The notes beneath the pieces were generated by a model that was given only the letters and a program-made list of their open reading frames with translations, was not told where the DNA came from and ran no database searches. The position numbers were made by a program, and so were the translations under genes. This document shows, one piece after another, positions 27,984-36,322 of a DNA stretch of 64,000 nucleotides (position 1 is the first letter of the stretch; each line of letters begins with the position of its first letter). This DNA is from an uncultured Leptolyngbyaceae cyanobacterium (GTDB lineage: Bacteria > Cyanobacteriota > Cyanobacteriia > Leptolyngbyales > Leptolyngbyaceae): the NCBI GenBank assembly GCA_938023035.1, contig CALIDI010000026.1:124001-188000 (forward strand), written 5' to 3'.

Positions 27984-30900
27984 ATGCATCGATTGGCCGC
28001 AACTCCAGGGGGATGGACTCCCAATACTGACGGAGTCATCTTTGTTGAGCAGACCCCCGCCCCAATCGTAGTGATAACGGCGGCAGATACTGACATTAGC
28101 GCAATCGCCCAGGCAGCCAACTCCTTGCCCGATCACTTTCCAGCGCTGCGGGTGGTTAATTTACTGCAACTGCAACAACAGCTCTCCATCGATACCTATG
28201 CCGAAACAGTGCTAGCGCAGGCTCAGGTCATTGTGCTGCGGCTGCTGGGGGGGCGGGCTTACTGGGCCTATGGCTTAGAAGTTGTGCGTGAGACGATAGA
28301 GCGCACGGGTGCCACCCTGGTGGTGCTACCAGGAGATAATCAGCCCGACCCGACCCTAAGCAGTCATTCCACTCTGGCGATTGCTGAAGTCAATCAGCTC
28401 TGGCGCTACTTTATCGAGGGAGGGGTAGACAACATGGTCAATGCCCTCAAGTGGCTGGCTCACCATGGGCTGGCTCAGCCGTTTGATTATGCCCCTCCCC
28501 AACCTGTCCCAGCGGTTGGGCTGTATACATGCCCCGGAATTTCCGTACCCCCAGCGGCTCCCCACGTCGGGATTGTGTTTTATCGGGCGCATTATCTGGC
28601 CAGTAATCTCGCCCCCATCGATGCCCTGTGTCGCGCTTTGGGCGATCGCGGTCTGGCTCCCGTTGCTCTGTTTGTTTCCTCCCTGCGGGATGCTGACGTC
28701 CAGGCTGAGCTGGTGCATTATTTTCGACCAAAGGGTGAAGCAGGCATTCAGGTGTTGCTGAATACCACCAGTTTCTCTTTAGGGCAACCGCTGACGCTAG
28801 GTCGATTTGCTCCAGAAGATGATCTCCCCGCTGAACTCTGGCAGCAATTGGATGTACCCGTGTTGCAGGTGATCTTGAGTGGAGGTGGTTTTACCCAGTG
28901 GCAGCAGGAGTGGCGGGGTCTTTCTCCCCGCGATGTGGCGATGAATGTAGCCCTGCCGGAGGTTGATGGGCGCATTATCAGCCGGGCTGTTTCCTTTAAG
29001 GGGGTGCAAGGCTGGAATGCGGCTTTGGAAACGGAGGTGTTGAACTATCAACCCCTGGGCGATCGCATTCAGTTTGTTGCTGACTTGGCTGCAAACTGGG
29101 TACACCTGCGGCAAACTCCTGTTAACCAGCGCAAAGTGGCTCTGGTTTTAGCCAACTATCCCACCCGTAATGGTCGTCTTGCCAATGGGGTAGGGCTGGA
29201 TACCCCTGCTAGTTGTGTGGCGATTTTGCACGCACTCCAACAGGCTGGATATACCGTCACTGATCCTCCGGAGACAGTTGACGAGTTGATCCGGCAATTA
29301 ACCGCAGGCGTAACAAATGATCCCGAAACAGTGGGAATCAACTTGGCTCACCAGACCTTACCGTTGAAAGCCTATCAAACCTGGTTTGAGACACTTCCAG
29401 AGAAAATTCAAATGCAGGTGAAAGACCGTTGGGGAGAAGCCCAAACCACTTTCACGATCGCCGGAGTACAGTTTGGCCATGTTTTTGTGGGGATTCAACC
29501 GGCACGGGGCTATGATGTCGATCCAGCGCTGAACTACCATGCCCCCGATTTAGAACCGACCCACGACTATCTGGCCTTTTACCATTGGCTGCGGGCCGAG
29601 TTTGGCACTCAAGCAATCGTGCATGTGGGCAAACATGGCAACTTAGAATGGTTACCAGGTAAGAGTCTGGCTCTTTCCCAGGAGTGTTACCCCGAAATTG
29701 CCCTCGGCCCGCTGCCCCATTTGTATCCCTTTATTGTGAACGATCCGGGGGAGGGTTCCCAGGCGAAGCGGCGATCGCAGGCGGTAATTATCGACCACCT
29801 CACCCCGCCCATGACCCGTGCCGAACTCTATGGTGGGTTACAGCAGCTTGAAGGCTTAATTGATGAATACTACGAAGCTCAAACCCTTGATCCATCTCGG
29901 CTATCGGTGATTTGCGATCAGATCACGGCCCTGATTCAACAAACGAATCTGAGCCAAGAACTGCAAGCCCTGACCGGAGTGATTGACCTGGAGCAACTAA
30001 CGGCTGCAGATCTAACGCGTCTGATTACTGACGCTGATCGCTACCTTTGTGAACTGAAAGAATCTCAAATTCGAGATGGTCTCCACATCTTTGGGTATTG
30101 CCCTGTAGGCCAGCAACTGCGCGATCTGATTATCGCCATTGCCCGCCATCCTGCCCGGGGACGCTTGGGCTTAACCCGAGCGATCGCCCAAGCCTGGGGG
30201 TTAGAATTTGACCCCCTTACCGCTGACCCCGGCCAGTTAGCGAATTTAAGCGAGGAAACGGCGACCCGATTAAGCCAGCAAGCTCTGGTTGTTACCCCCT
30301 TTCACACCCTCGGAGACCTAACGGATCAAATTGAAACCTACGCTGCAACCCTCATTGATCAGTTATTGCTGGGCAACCTGGATCACCCTGTTGATGCTGC
30401 CCTTCAAGCCGAACTGGATTGGATCCGCGATCGCCTCTGGCCCAATTTACAAAAAACTACCCAAGAGATGGATTTCCTTCTCCATGGTCTAGCGGGAGGC
30501 TATGTTCCGGCTGCGCCTGCCGGTGCACCAACGCGGGGACGGCCCGAAGTGCTACCCACCGGGCGAAATTTTTACTCGGTGGATATCCGCGCGGTGCCAA
30601 CAGAAAGCGCCTGGGATGTCGGGCGTAAGGCGGCAGAAATCCTGATTGAAACCTACACTCAGGAACATGGCGAATATCCCCAAACGCTGGCACTGTCGAT
30701 TTGGGGGACTTCTACCATGCGGACGGGTGGGGATGATTTGGCCGAAGCCCTCGCTCTGCTAGGGGTGCGACCCGTGTGGGAAGGCACTTCACGGCGGGTG
30801 ATTGATTTTGAGATTCTGCCGCTATCGCTGTTAGGGCGTCCCCGTGTGGATGTGACCCTGCGAATTTCTGGATTTTTTCGCGATGCCTTCCCTAATTTGA

Positions 30901-31796
30901 TTGATTTATTTGACCAGGCGGTAACGGCTGTAGCTGCCCTGGACGAACCACCGGAGGAAAACCCCCTAGCAGCCCAGGTACAGAAAGAAACCCAGGAATG
31001 GCAGCAGGCTGGCTTGCCCCTAGAGCAGGCGCAGCGACGATCGTGCCATCGAGTGTTTGGCTCTAAGCCGGGTGCCTACGGTGCCGGCTTACAGGGTTTG
31101 CTCGAATCGCAAACCTGGGAAACCTCAGACGACCTAGCCCGCGCTTACCTCAACTGGAGCAGTTACGCCTACACCGGAAAGGGAAACGGCTACTCGGAGC
31201 CAGAAGCATTTGAGCGTCGCCTTAAGCATCTGCAAATTGTGCTGCAAAATCAGGATAATCGCGAACATGATTTGCTTGATTCCGATGACTATTACCAGTT
31301 TCAGGGGGGGTTAACAGCCGCAGTCCGTTCTCTTCAGGGCAAAAATCCGACCATTTACTTTGGCGACCATGCCCTACCCGAAAACCCCAAAGTGCGATCG
31401 CTGCGTCAGGAGATTGCCCGTGTTTACCGCTCTCGAGTGGTCAACCCTAAGTGGATTGCAGGAGCCATGCGCCATGGCTACAAAGGTGCCTTTGAAATGG
31501 CAGCCACGATTGACTATTTGTTTGCCTATGATGCGACAACCCAATGTGTCGCTGACTATATGTACGAGGGTGTCGCTGCGGCCTATTTGCTTGACCCCCT
31601 AGTGCAGGCCTTCATTCGCCAAAAGAATCCCTGGGCACTGCGTGACATGGCTGAACGCCTTCTGGAAGCTCACCAGCGCCGCCTGTGGCAAAGCGCTCAC
31701 CCTACCCTGCTAGAACAGTTGCGATCGCTCTCGTTAGAGGCCGAAGCAGATATTGAGGGCCGACTGGGATGCCATCCTTCTCTGCCACCGCGATAG
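27984..31796 (+). CDS. cobN: Cobaltochelatase subunit CobN
   Basis: A 1270-residue member of the CobN/magnesium-chelatase H family, the large metal- and macrocycle-binding subunit that inserts cobalt into hydrogenobyrinic acid a,c-diamide in aerobic-type B12 synthesis. Diagnostic segments are VALVLANYPTRNGRLANGVG, HVGKHGNLEWLPGKSLALS, NDPGEGSQAKRRSQAVIIDH, SIWGTSTMRTGGDDLAEAL and WIAGAMRHGYKGAFEMAATI. I chose ATG 27984 because AAGGAGAGGAC sits directly upstream; the open frame extends a little further without a ribosome site. CobN is preferred over ChlH from the sequence of the central and C-terminal motifs. No cobS or cobT gene is nearby; cyanobacteria often recruit ChlI/ChlD-like partners. 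Confidence 0.93.
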   Translation: MHRLAATPGGWTPNTDGVIFVEQTPAPIVVITAADTDISAIAQAANSLPDHFPALRVVNLLQLQQQLSIDTYAETVLAQAQVIVLRLLGGRAYWAYGLEVVRETIERTGATLVVLPGDNQPDPTLSSHSTLAIAEVNQLWRYFIEGGVDNMVNALKWLAHHGLAQPFDYAPPQPVPAVGLYTCPGISVPPAAPHVGIVFYRAHYLASNLAPIDALCRALGDRGLAPVALFVSSLRDADVQAELVHYFRPKGEAGIQVLLNTTSFSLGQPLTLGRFAPEDDLPAELWQQLDVPVLQVILSGGGFTQWQQEWRGLSPRDVAMNVALPEVDGRIISRAVSFKGVQGWNAALETEVLNYQPLGDRIQFVADLAANWVHLRQTPVNQRKVALVLANYPTRNGRLANGVGLDTPASCVAILHALQQAGYTVTDPPETVDELIRQLTAGVTNDPETVGINLAHQTLPLKAYQTWFETLPEKIQMQVKDRWGEAQTTFTIAGVQFGHVFVGIQPARGYDVDPALNYHAPDLEPTHDYLAFYHWLRAEFGTQAIVHVGKHGNLEWLPGKSLALSQECYPEIALGPLPHLYPFIVNDPGEGSQAKRRSQAVIIDHLTPPMTRAELYGGLQQLEGLIDEYYEAQTLDPSRLSVICDQITALIQQTNLSQELQALTGVIDLEQLTAADLTRLITDADRYLCELKESQIRDGLHIFGYCPVGQQLRDLIIAIARHPARGRLGLTRAIAQAWGLEFDPLTADPGQLANLSEETATRLSQQALVVTPFHTLGDLTDQIETYAATLIDQLLLGNLDHPVDAALQAELDWIRDRLWPNLQKTTQEMDFLLHGLAGGYVPAAPAGAPTRGRPEVLPTGRNFYSVDIRAVPTESAWDVGRKAAEILIETYTQEHGEYPQTLALSIWGTSTMRTGGDDLAEALALLGVRPVWEGTSRRVIDFEILPLSLLGRPRVDVTLRISGFFRDAFPNLIDLFDQAVTAVAALDEPPEENPLAAQVQKETQEWQQAGLPLEQAQRRSCHRVFGSKPGAYGAGLQGLLESQTWETSDDLARAYLNWSSYAYTGKGNGYSEPEAFERRLKHLQIVLQNQDNREHDLLDSDDYYQFQGGLTAAVRSLQGKNPTIYFGDHALPENPKVRSLRQEIARVYRSRVVNPKWIAGAMRHGYKGAFEMAATIDYLFAYDATTQCVADYMYEGVAAAYLLDPLVQAFIRQKNPWALRDMAERLLEAHQRRLWQSAHPTLLEQLRSLSLEAEADIEGRLGCHPSLPPR

Positions 31797-32234
31797 TGAT
31801 TGGTGGTCAACTGGGGTTTGAGGGTTTAACGTATTATCAACATGTGGGTATGGGTTGAATTTTGAGAGCCTACGACCCACACACATTTTTCTGCTGAAAA
31901 CTATCGTTGGCGGTAGTGACCTTATTGAAGGCAATACTTCAGACCGTTTTTGTGGAAAGTTGAAAACCCTGACCATGCTGTCCGCTTTAGCTCTCACCCG
32001 CGATGCAGGAATGAGAAATGAGAAGAGAAGAGCATACAGGATAAAGACTGGCCACGCCCTCCGCTTTTGCCCTCACCCTAAATCCTTCTCCCAAAGAGGG
32101 AGAGGGACTTTAATCTGGTGAAGGCGGTGCATGGAGATTCAGAAGTCTACTCAGCATGGGCGGTTGCGCACTTAGTTTTGTTCTAGGCGTGCTGACTCAA
32201 GCGGTCTCTTGTTATCCGGTGTGCTTGCGATCGC
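31797..32234. other. Intergenic region with hairpin repeat copy B
   Basis: 438 bases between convergent cobN and the DUF4336 gene. The element at 32066-32112 (CCCTCACCCTAAATCC then TTCTCCC-AAAGA-GGGAGAG hairpin at 32086-32104) belongs to the same repeat family as 21811-21905. No gene is seen. Confidence 0.55.
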
Positions 32235-33416
32235 CTAGCTTTTGGGCAGAGGTGGGGTGATTCCGCGTTTACTCAGGGTGCGTTCCAACTCTTGCAATAG
32301 CGCAAAATCGGCAGCAGGGAGAGGATAGGTTTGCTCTGCTGGTGATTTGGCCTCTAAAAATTGAAAGGCCCGCCGAAACTGCTGGGGGGTTGCCACCACG
32401 GGACAGTCAAGGTGGCAAGGAAGAATGCGCTGAAACTGCCATTGCGCGATCTGATCCGCCCAGGCTAGGGTCTCTTGAGGTGCACGGTTGAGGATGAGCG
32501 TTTGCAAGATGGGAGCAACAAATAACTGGCCTCCTCCATAGAGTGCTTCAAATGATCGCTCCCAGCCCGGTTGCCATTCAAAGGGATACCAGCCAAAAAA
32601 GGCTTTCCGCGAATGATCGGGGGCTTGCAACGCGCTTAAAAGCGATCGCCCAAACGGTGTGACCTGCAGAGCACTGGGACGAAAATAGAAGGCAAACAAG
32701 GCAATCCGCCACCAACCCTTACGGCGATTTTCGGGTGTATCTCTTATGAGATCCACGACCCCATCCCTGGCGTGGAATAGTAGGGGGTAGGGGTCTAACT
32801 GCACGATCGCCGGTGGTTCAGCCGGTACAGCCAGAATTGAGTCAGTGACTAGTAACGACTGCGATCGCCGATGATAAAAGGCAACCTCGGCAAAACGGCC
32901 TAGCCCCAGATCGATTGGGCCGAGAAGAGCATAGTCAAACTCATCTCCAAAGGGCGCTTCACGACTATCCAAAGGTAGCCTGTTGGTGCGATCGCCAGGA
33001 AAACCCAACCAACTTAGCGGCAAATTGACTGGAAAACTCCACTGATGGGGAGCTACAAACACCTGGGCCTGAGGAAATTGGCGGGCAAACGGGCCGACAA
33101 ACACCTTGTGCTCTAGCCCAGAAACTGTCGGCAAAATGATATATTTCACATCTCCATGGGTTGCTATCAACTCCTGCATCAGTTGGAGACATTCGCGGGT
33201 CGGTGCCACCGGCGCATAAACCAGCAACCCCCCCGACTCCAGACGCACAACCGTCATCCGAATCGGCACTGTCACATAAAAAATGCCCTGAAGCTGGTCA
33301 AACGTCCAAACCTGATCGCGCACGACCTCCTGGCGCAGGGTACGTCGTTGCCCATAGGGGTACAGTGGCACTGCTGGCCAGTAAGCCCATGCCCAATCCC
33401 TTGTCTTCTGCTCCAT
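32235..33416 (-). CDS. DUF4336 domain-containing protein
   Basis: A 393-residue soluble protein matching the DUF4336 family found in cyanobacteria and plastid-bearing plants. The start reads WAYWPAVPLYPYGQRRTLRQ, followed by VWTFDQLQGIFYVTVPIRMT. The middle holds YIILPTVSGLEHKVFVGPFA and QVFVAPHQWSFPVNLPLSWL, and the end LPCHLDCPVVATPQQFRRAF. The fold is thought to resemble metallo-beta-lactamases, and LPTVSGLEHK and LPCHLD lie where metal-binding motifs would fall, but the classical HxHxDH is not intact. I place the start at ATG 33416; the frame is open to ATG 33476. Function is unknown; no signal peptide. Confidence 0.8.
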   Translation of the reverse strand: MEQKTRDWAWAYWPAVPLYPYGQRRTLRQEVVRDQVWTFDQLQGIFYVTVPIRMTVVRLESGGLLVYAPVAPTRECLQLMQELIATHGDVKYIILPTVSGLEHKVFVGPFARQFPQAQVFVAPHQWSFPVNLPLSWLGFPGDRTNRLPLDSREAPFGDEFDYALLGPIDLGLGRFAEVAFYHRRSQSLLVTDSILAVPAEPPAIVQLDPYPLLFHARDGVVDLIRDTPENRRKGWWRIALFAFYFRPSALQVTPFGRSLLSALQAPDHSRKAFFGWYPFEWQPGWERSFEALYGGGQLFVAPILQTLILNRAPQETLAWADQIAQWQFQRILPCHLDCPVVATPQQFRRAFQFLEAKSPAEQTYPLPAADFALLQELERTLSKRGITPPLPKS

Positions 33417-33765
33417 TCCCCTTACCACCACTTTTCTGTCTTTTGCTCCAGGTTCACACACTGACTGGATTTCCATGCTTAGACCGCATTATCCCCCAAT
33501 GTGAAGCAGAAAGGGACAGCCAAAGCGATGGAGGTCTTGAGCCAATCTCTTGAGTCAACTCTGCTGGTTTCACCTAACCGCCTTTGCCCCTCCATTGTGG
33601 GTTTGGCAATACATCGATCGGCTAAGGCGATCGCCCTTATCCTCATCTCCCATCCAATTCCCTGTTTCTAGACCTGACACAACACCCGACAAAAAAGACT
33701 TTACATAACTTCAACCACCCTCTATGTTTGATCCAATCCGAGCATGTTATGCTTATGCACACTAT
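33417..33765. other. Intergenic region before the first cobalamin riboswitch
   Basis: 349 bases between the divergent DUF4336 gene and the riboswitch. I see no ORF that looks like a protein; the promoter driving the riboswitch transcript should lie in the last 100 bases or so. Confidence 0.4.
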
Positions 33766-34008
33766 CGGTTCTGATGGGGAGCAGCCATCAGACGCAAGGG
33801 GGAAAGTTCGGTGCAAATCCGGCGCTGTCCCGCAGCTGTAATCCAATTTTGGATTGCCAGTTTTCGATTTTCGACTGGGTCACATGGGTTCAGTCAAAGT
33901 CTAAAATCTAAAATCCAGGATTGCGTTAGTCAGAATGCCCGCCGTTATAGCTCCTTCGGAGAGGAGCAAAACTGTTGTTTTTCATCTGCGAGGTACGGAT
34001 GATAGTTA
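33766..34008 (+). promoter_or_regulatory. Cobalamin riboswitch 1 with expression platform and short leader ORF start
   Basis: The conserved core is unmistakable: GGGGGAAAGTTCGGTGCAAA, CCGGCGCTGTCCCGCAGCTG and the distal AGTCAGAATGCCCGCC (33928-33943). A 39-base core stretch (33796-33834) is identical to riboswitch 2 at 38327-38365. Between the CTGTAA box and AGTCAG this copy has 85 bases against 17 in copy 2. The extra part is built of ATTTTCGATTTTCGACT and AGTCTAAAATCTAAAATCC repeats that can fold on themselves. The platform ends in CATCTGCGAGGTACGGATGA (33983-34003), a TCATC/GATGA hairpin holding GAGG in its loop, 5 bases before ATG 33999. That ATG opens only a 25-codon ORF (stop at 34076). 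Control is probably at translation initiation. Confidence 0.93.
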
Positions 34009-34076
34009 ATTTAGCTGTCAAACCATCTGAACGATTTATCAGTCTTGAGGCGATTCCTCTTGAGTTGAATTTGTAG

Positions 34077-34685
34077 CGTCCTCATTGTAATTGCCATTTG
34101 TAGAAAATCAGGAATATCTGGGCATTGGCTAGTTGAGGTCACAGATTGCAAGGTGACTGCAGCTGTGGTTGCTTGAGGATTGTTGAATCTTGCAAATGTG
34201 TTTAGCCGTAAGGTAGAACGCGAACCCCAACGAGGTTCTATCTGCATGCTTCTGTGAACTGATGAGTTGTATCCGACAAGATATACTCGTCTATTGCCCA
34301 AAAATTGCTGGCTACAACGACGCAAACAGCCTTTTACCGGGCTGAGTCTTTTGTGATGTGAACCCCAACAGGCGAATAACTTTTGGCAAACGGTGCCAGT
34401 TGAGCCTTGTGTTACCTTTGGTCACTTCACCTAGCTAGTTCATAGCAGAGATGAAGCGGATCTTAATGACTATTTTTAGAATGCTATAGCGATGACGCTT
34501 CAAACCAGTACTCAATCAGGTTTGCAATCTGCAATTCTGGGCTATCTCCATATTGGTAGCGATCAAGAAGTGCAAAGGGCTTCCAGCATCTGCTACATCA
34601 GCAGATCTGACATAGGGATATTACTGCAAATCTTATGCTCTAGAGAGCACTGCGCAGCCAGGAAAGATGCTGCGGGAGGAAGTTA
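34077..34685. other. Region between riboswitch 1 and the tandem paralogues
   Basis: About 600 bases with no confident gene. A 64-codon ORF (34492-34686, MTLQTSTQSGLQSAILGYLH...) ends in TAA that shares one base with the ATG of the next gene (TAATG), which would allow coupling. It has no Shine-Dalgarno and no recognisable family, so I do not call it. The distance between riboswitch and first solid gene suggests that a gene was lost here or that the leader is unusually long. Confidence 0.4.
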
Positions 34686-35144
34686 ATGCACCTAAAAAAT
34701 GATGTGTGGCAGAGCTGCTTTGGCTACTGGCAGAACTCTTTCATGCAGCAGAACCTGCTTCTGCTCGGATACACAGCCTGGAATGGTTATCTCAATCATG
34801 GACGGGGGGTGCTGATCTGCGAAATAACGGATAGGGTTCCGGCTGAGATCGATTGGCAGGTTGAACGGGTTGAGTTTACTCAGCAATTCCTGCCATTGGA
34901 TCGGATGGCATCCTATTTGCAGAAATCTGAATTGGCTCCAGGGGCGATCGCCCCTCTGATACAAGCCATTACGACCTACAATCCAACCCGTGAAATCGTC
35001 ATCCTGATTTGGGACAGTGGCACTGTTGATATCAACTTGTTGCGACTAACGATCACGCCACCCAACTGCTATGAACAGGTACAGCGACGTTGGGTAGAGT
35101 TTCAGCCAGACTGCTTACAGCCACCCGGAAGATTTTATGTCTGA
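34686..35144 (+). CDS. Tandem paralogue A, unknown function (B12/metal locus)
   Basis: A 152-residue soluble protein with no signal peptide or membrane helix; GGGAGGA lies 6 bases before the ATG. It is clearly homologous to the next gene: both share LGY-AW--YL--GRG--IC near residue 30-45, a central A---YNP---IV-L block and a C-terminal ITPP-CYEQV---W-EFQ block. I do not recognise the family. It sits between a cobalamin riboswitch and DUF1636-cobW, in the same direction, and overlaps the next start by 8 bases, so it is very likely co-translated with paralogue B. A role in corrinoid or metal handling is inferred only from position. The shared Cys residues (IC, CYE) are candidate ligands. Confidence 0.75.
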   Translation: MHLKNDVWQSCFGYWQNSFMQQNLLLLGYTAWNGYLNHGRGVLICEITDRVPAEIDWQVERVEFTQQFLPLDRMASYLQKSELAPGAIAPLIQAITTYNPTREIVILIWDSGTVDINLLRLTITPPNCYEQVQRRWVEFQPDCLQPPGRFYV

Positions 35145-35616
35145 ACCACTTGGAGCGACACATCAACCCGACGAGTTACCAATGGATTGGCAGCAAGATT
35201 TGATTGCGACCAATCTGCTAGCGCTTGGCTATAACGCCTGGGCAGAATACCTCGATGGTGGGCGGGGTGCGGTTATTTGCAGTACCAACACGCCAATAGT
35301 AGACATCGCAGGAGAGGGGTTTAAGGCCTATTTTGTGCCGCGATCGCGTCTGGCAGCTTTTTTGAATGCCTGGCTAGCGGCTCCCGATACGGTGATTTTG
35401 CGTCACCACTTCATGAATGCACACATTCTAGAAGCTGTAGATACCTATAATCCTGATACAGACATCGTGTTCCTTCTGGAGTCATTTGATCAGATGACAT
35501 TCTTTTACTTAAAAAGTCTCCCGATCACACCACCTCAATGCTATGAGCAGGTCTGCAAAAGTTGGGAAGAGTTTCAGTCTGCGGTCTGCTTGCTACCGGA
35601 ACTAAGTCGAGAGTAA
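35137..35616 (+). CDS. Tandem paralogue B, unknown function (B12/metal locus)
   Basis: A 159-residue soluble protein homologous to the preceding gene product. Its N-terminus is extended (MSEPLGATHQPDELPMDWQQ) before the shared NLLALGYNAWAEYLDGGRG block; the middle has AVDTYNPDTDIVFLLESFDQ and the end LPITPPQCYEQVCKSWEEFQ. It overlaps paralogue A by 8 bases. Its predicted character is acidic and globular, with alternating hydrophobic strands. Retention of both copies side by side suggests a heterodimer or functional split. Nothing here resembles known cobalamin enzymes or transporters. Downstream, 300 bases precede the DUF1636 gene. Confidence 0.75.
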   Translation: MSEPLGATHQPDELPMDWQQDLIATNLLALGYNAWAEYLDGGRGAVICSTNTPIVDIAGEGFKAYFVPRSRLAAFLNAWLAAPDTVILRHHFMNAHILEAVDTYNPDTDIVFLLESFDQMTFFYLKSLPITPPQCYEQVCKSWEEFQSAVCLLPELSRE

Positions 35617-35922
35617 GTTCAGTTGTCAATGTTCCCGTTCATTGAAATCCTTTAGTAGAGATGATCAAGTGCTCAAATATTACTTGTATGGTGCTGGAAA
35701 GATTTCGACCGCGGTTCATCCGTTTGTTAAGCAGGAAGTACAGCATCGATCTCAGCCCTGCTGTCTGCATCGATTGCGGTTAATCCAACTAATGGCGTGG
35801 CTGTTTAATCCCATCAGGTTGCTACTTTGGGAGGTTTTGGGCAGGCAGAGTGAGTGGCCCAATGCCAGCCCCAAAACCAATGACCCATCAAAGCACTTCC
35901 GTTTAGAAAGCAAGAGCAGAAT
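35617..35922. other. Gap between paralogue B and the DUF1636 gene
   Basis: 306 bases. A 94-codon frame crosses it, but it starts with TTG, has no ribosome site, and overlaps the DUF1636 start; I see nothing protein-like in it. No hairpin or riboswitch motif noticed. Confidence 0.4.
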
Positions 35923-36306
35923 ATGACACAGGAGACATTATTTGTTTGTACGCTCTGTCGGTTTTCCCAACCAGAACAAGCACAGGAGGAACTGAGCAGT
36001 GGACAGTTGCTCTTCAATCAGCTTCAAGCGCAGTTAGAAATCTTGGAAGACGTTGACCCAATCCATCTCCAACCAGTTCGCTGTATGGGTGCTTGCGATC
36101 GCGCTTGTGTAGTGGCGTTTACGGCCCCTCACAAACTTACCTTTATCTTAAGTCAACTCTCCCCGACCGATGCTGTCCCCGATTTGTTGGCATTTAGCCA
36201 GCAATATACCGCTTGCTTAGATGGCAAAGTGTCCTACAAAGAGCGCCCCACAACCATCAAGCAAAAGATTCATGCGGTTTTACCACCTTTACCAACTAAC
36301 CTTTAA
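35923..36306 (+). CDS. DUF1636 thioredoxin-like Fe-S/metal-binding protein
   Basis: A 127-residue protein of the DUF1636 family, a thioredoxin-fold group often encoded beside cobW. Five cysteines occur in two sets: CTLC (9, 12) and CMGACDRAC (54, 58, 62), fitting a 2Fe-2S cluster or a zinc/cobalt site as in thioredoxin-like ferredoxins. Cytosolic, no signal peptide. It lies 16 bases before cobW and is surely in the same transcript. A role in delivering metal or electrons during corrinoid metabolism is an inference from this recurring gene pair. Confidence 0.85.
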   Translation: MTQETLFVCTLCRFSQPEQAQEELSSGQLLFNQLQAQLEILEDVDPIHLQPVRCMGACDRACVVAFTAPHKLTFILSQLSPTDAVPDLLAFSQQYTACLDGKVSYKERPTTIKQKIHAVLPPLPTNL

Positions 36307-36322
36307 CCTCTTTTAGGAGTCA

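Noticed and set aside
34011-34325. 104-codon minus-strand ORF after riboswitch 1
   Set aside because: Composition not protein-like and no ribosome site; it runs against the direction of the riboswitch.
34492-34686. 64-codon ORF sharing TAATG with paralogue A
   Set aside because: The overlap is suggestive, but there is no Shine-Dalgarno and no recognisable sequence pattern.
35642-35926. 94-codon ORF before the DUF1636 gene
   Set aside because: TTG start, no ribosome site, unconvincing sequence.
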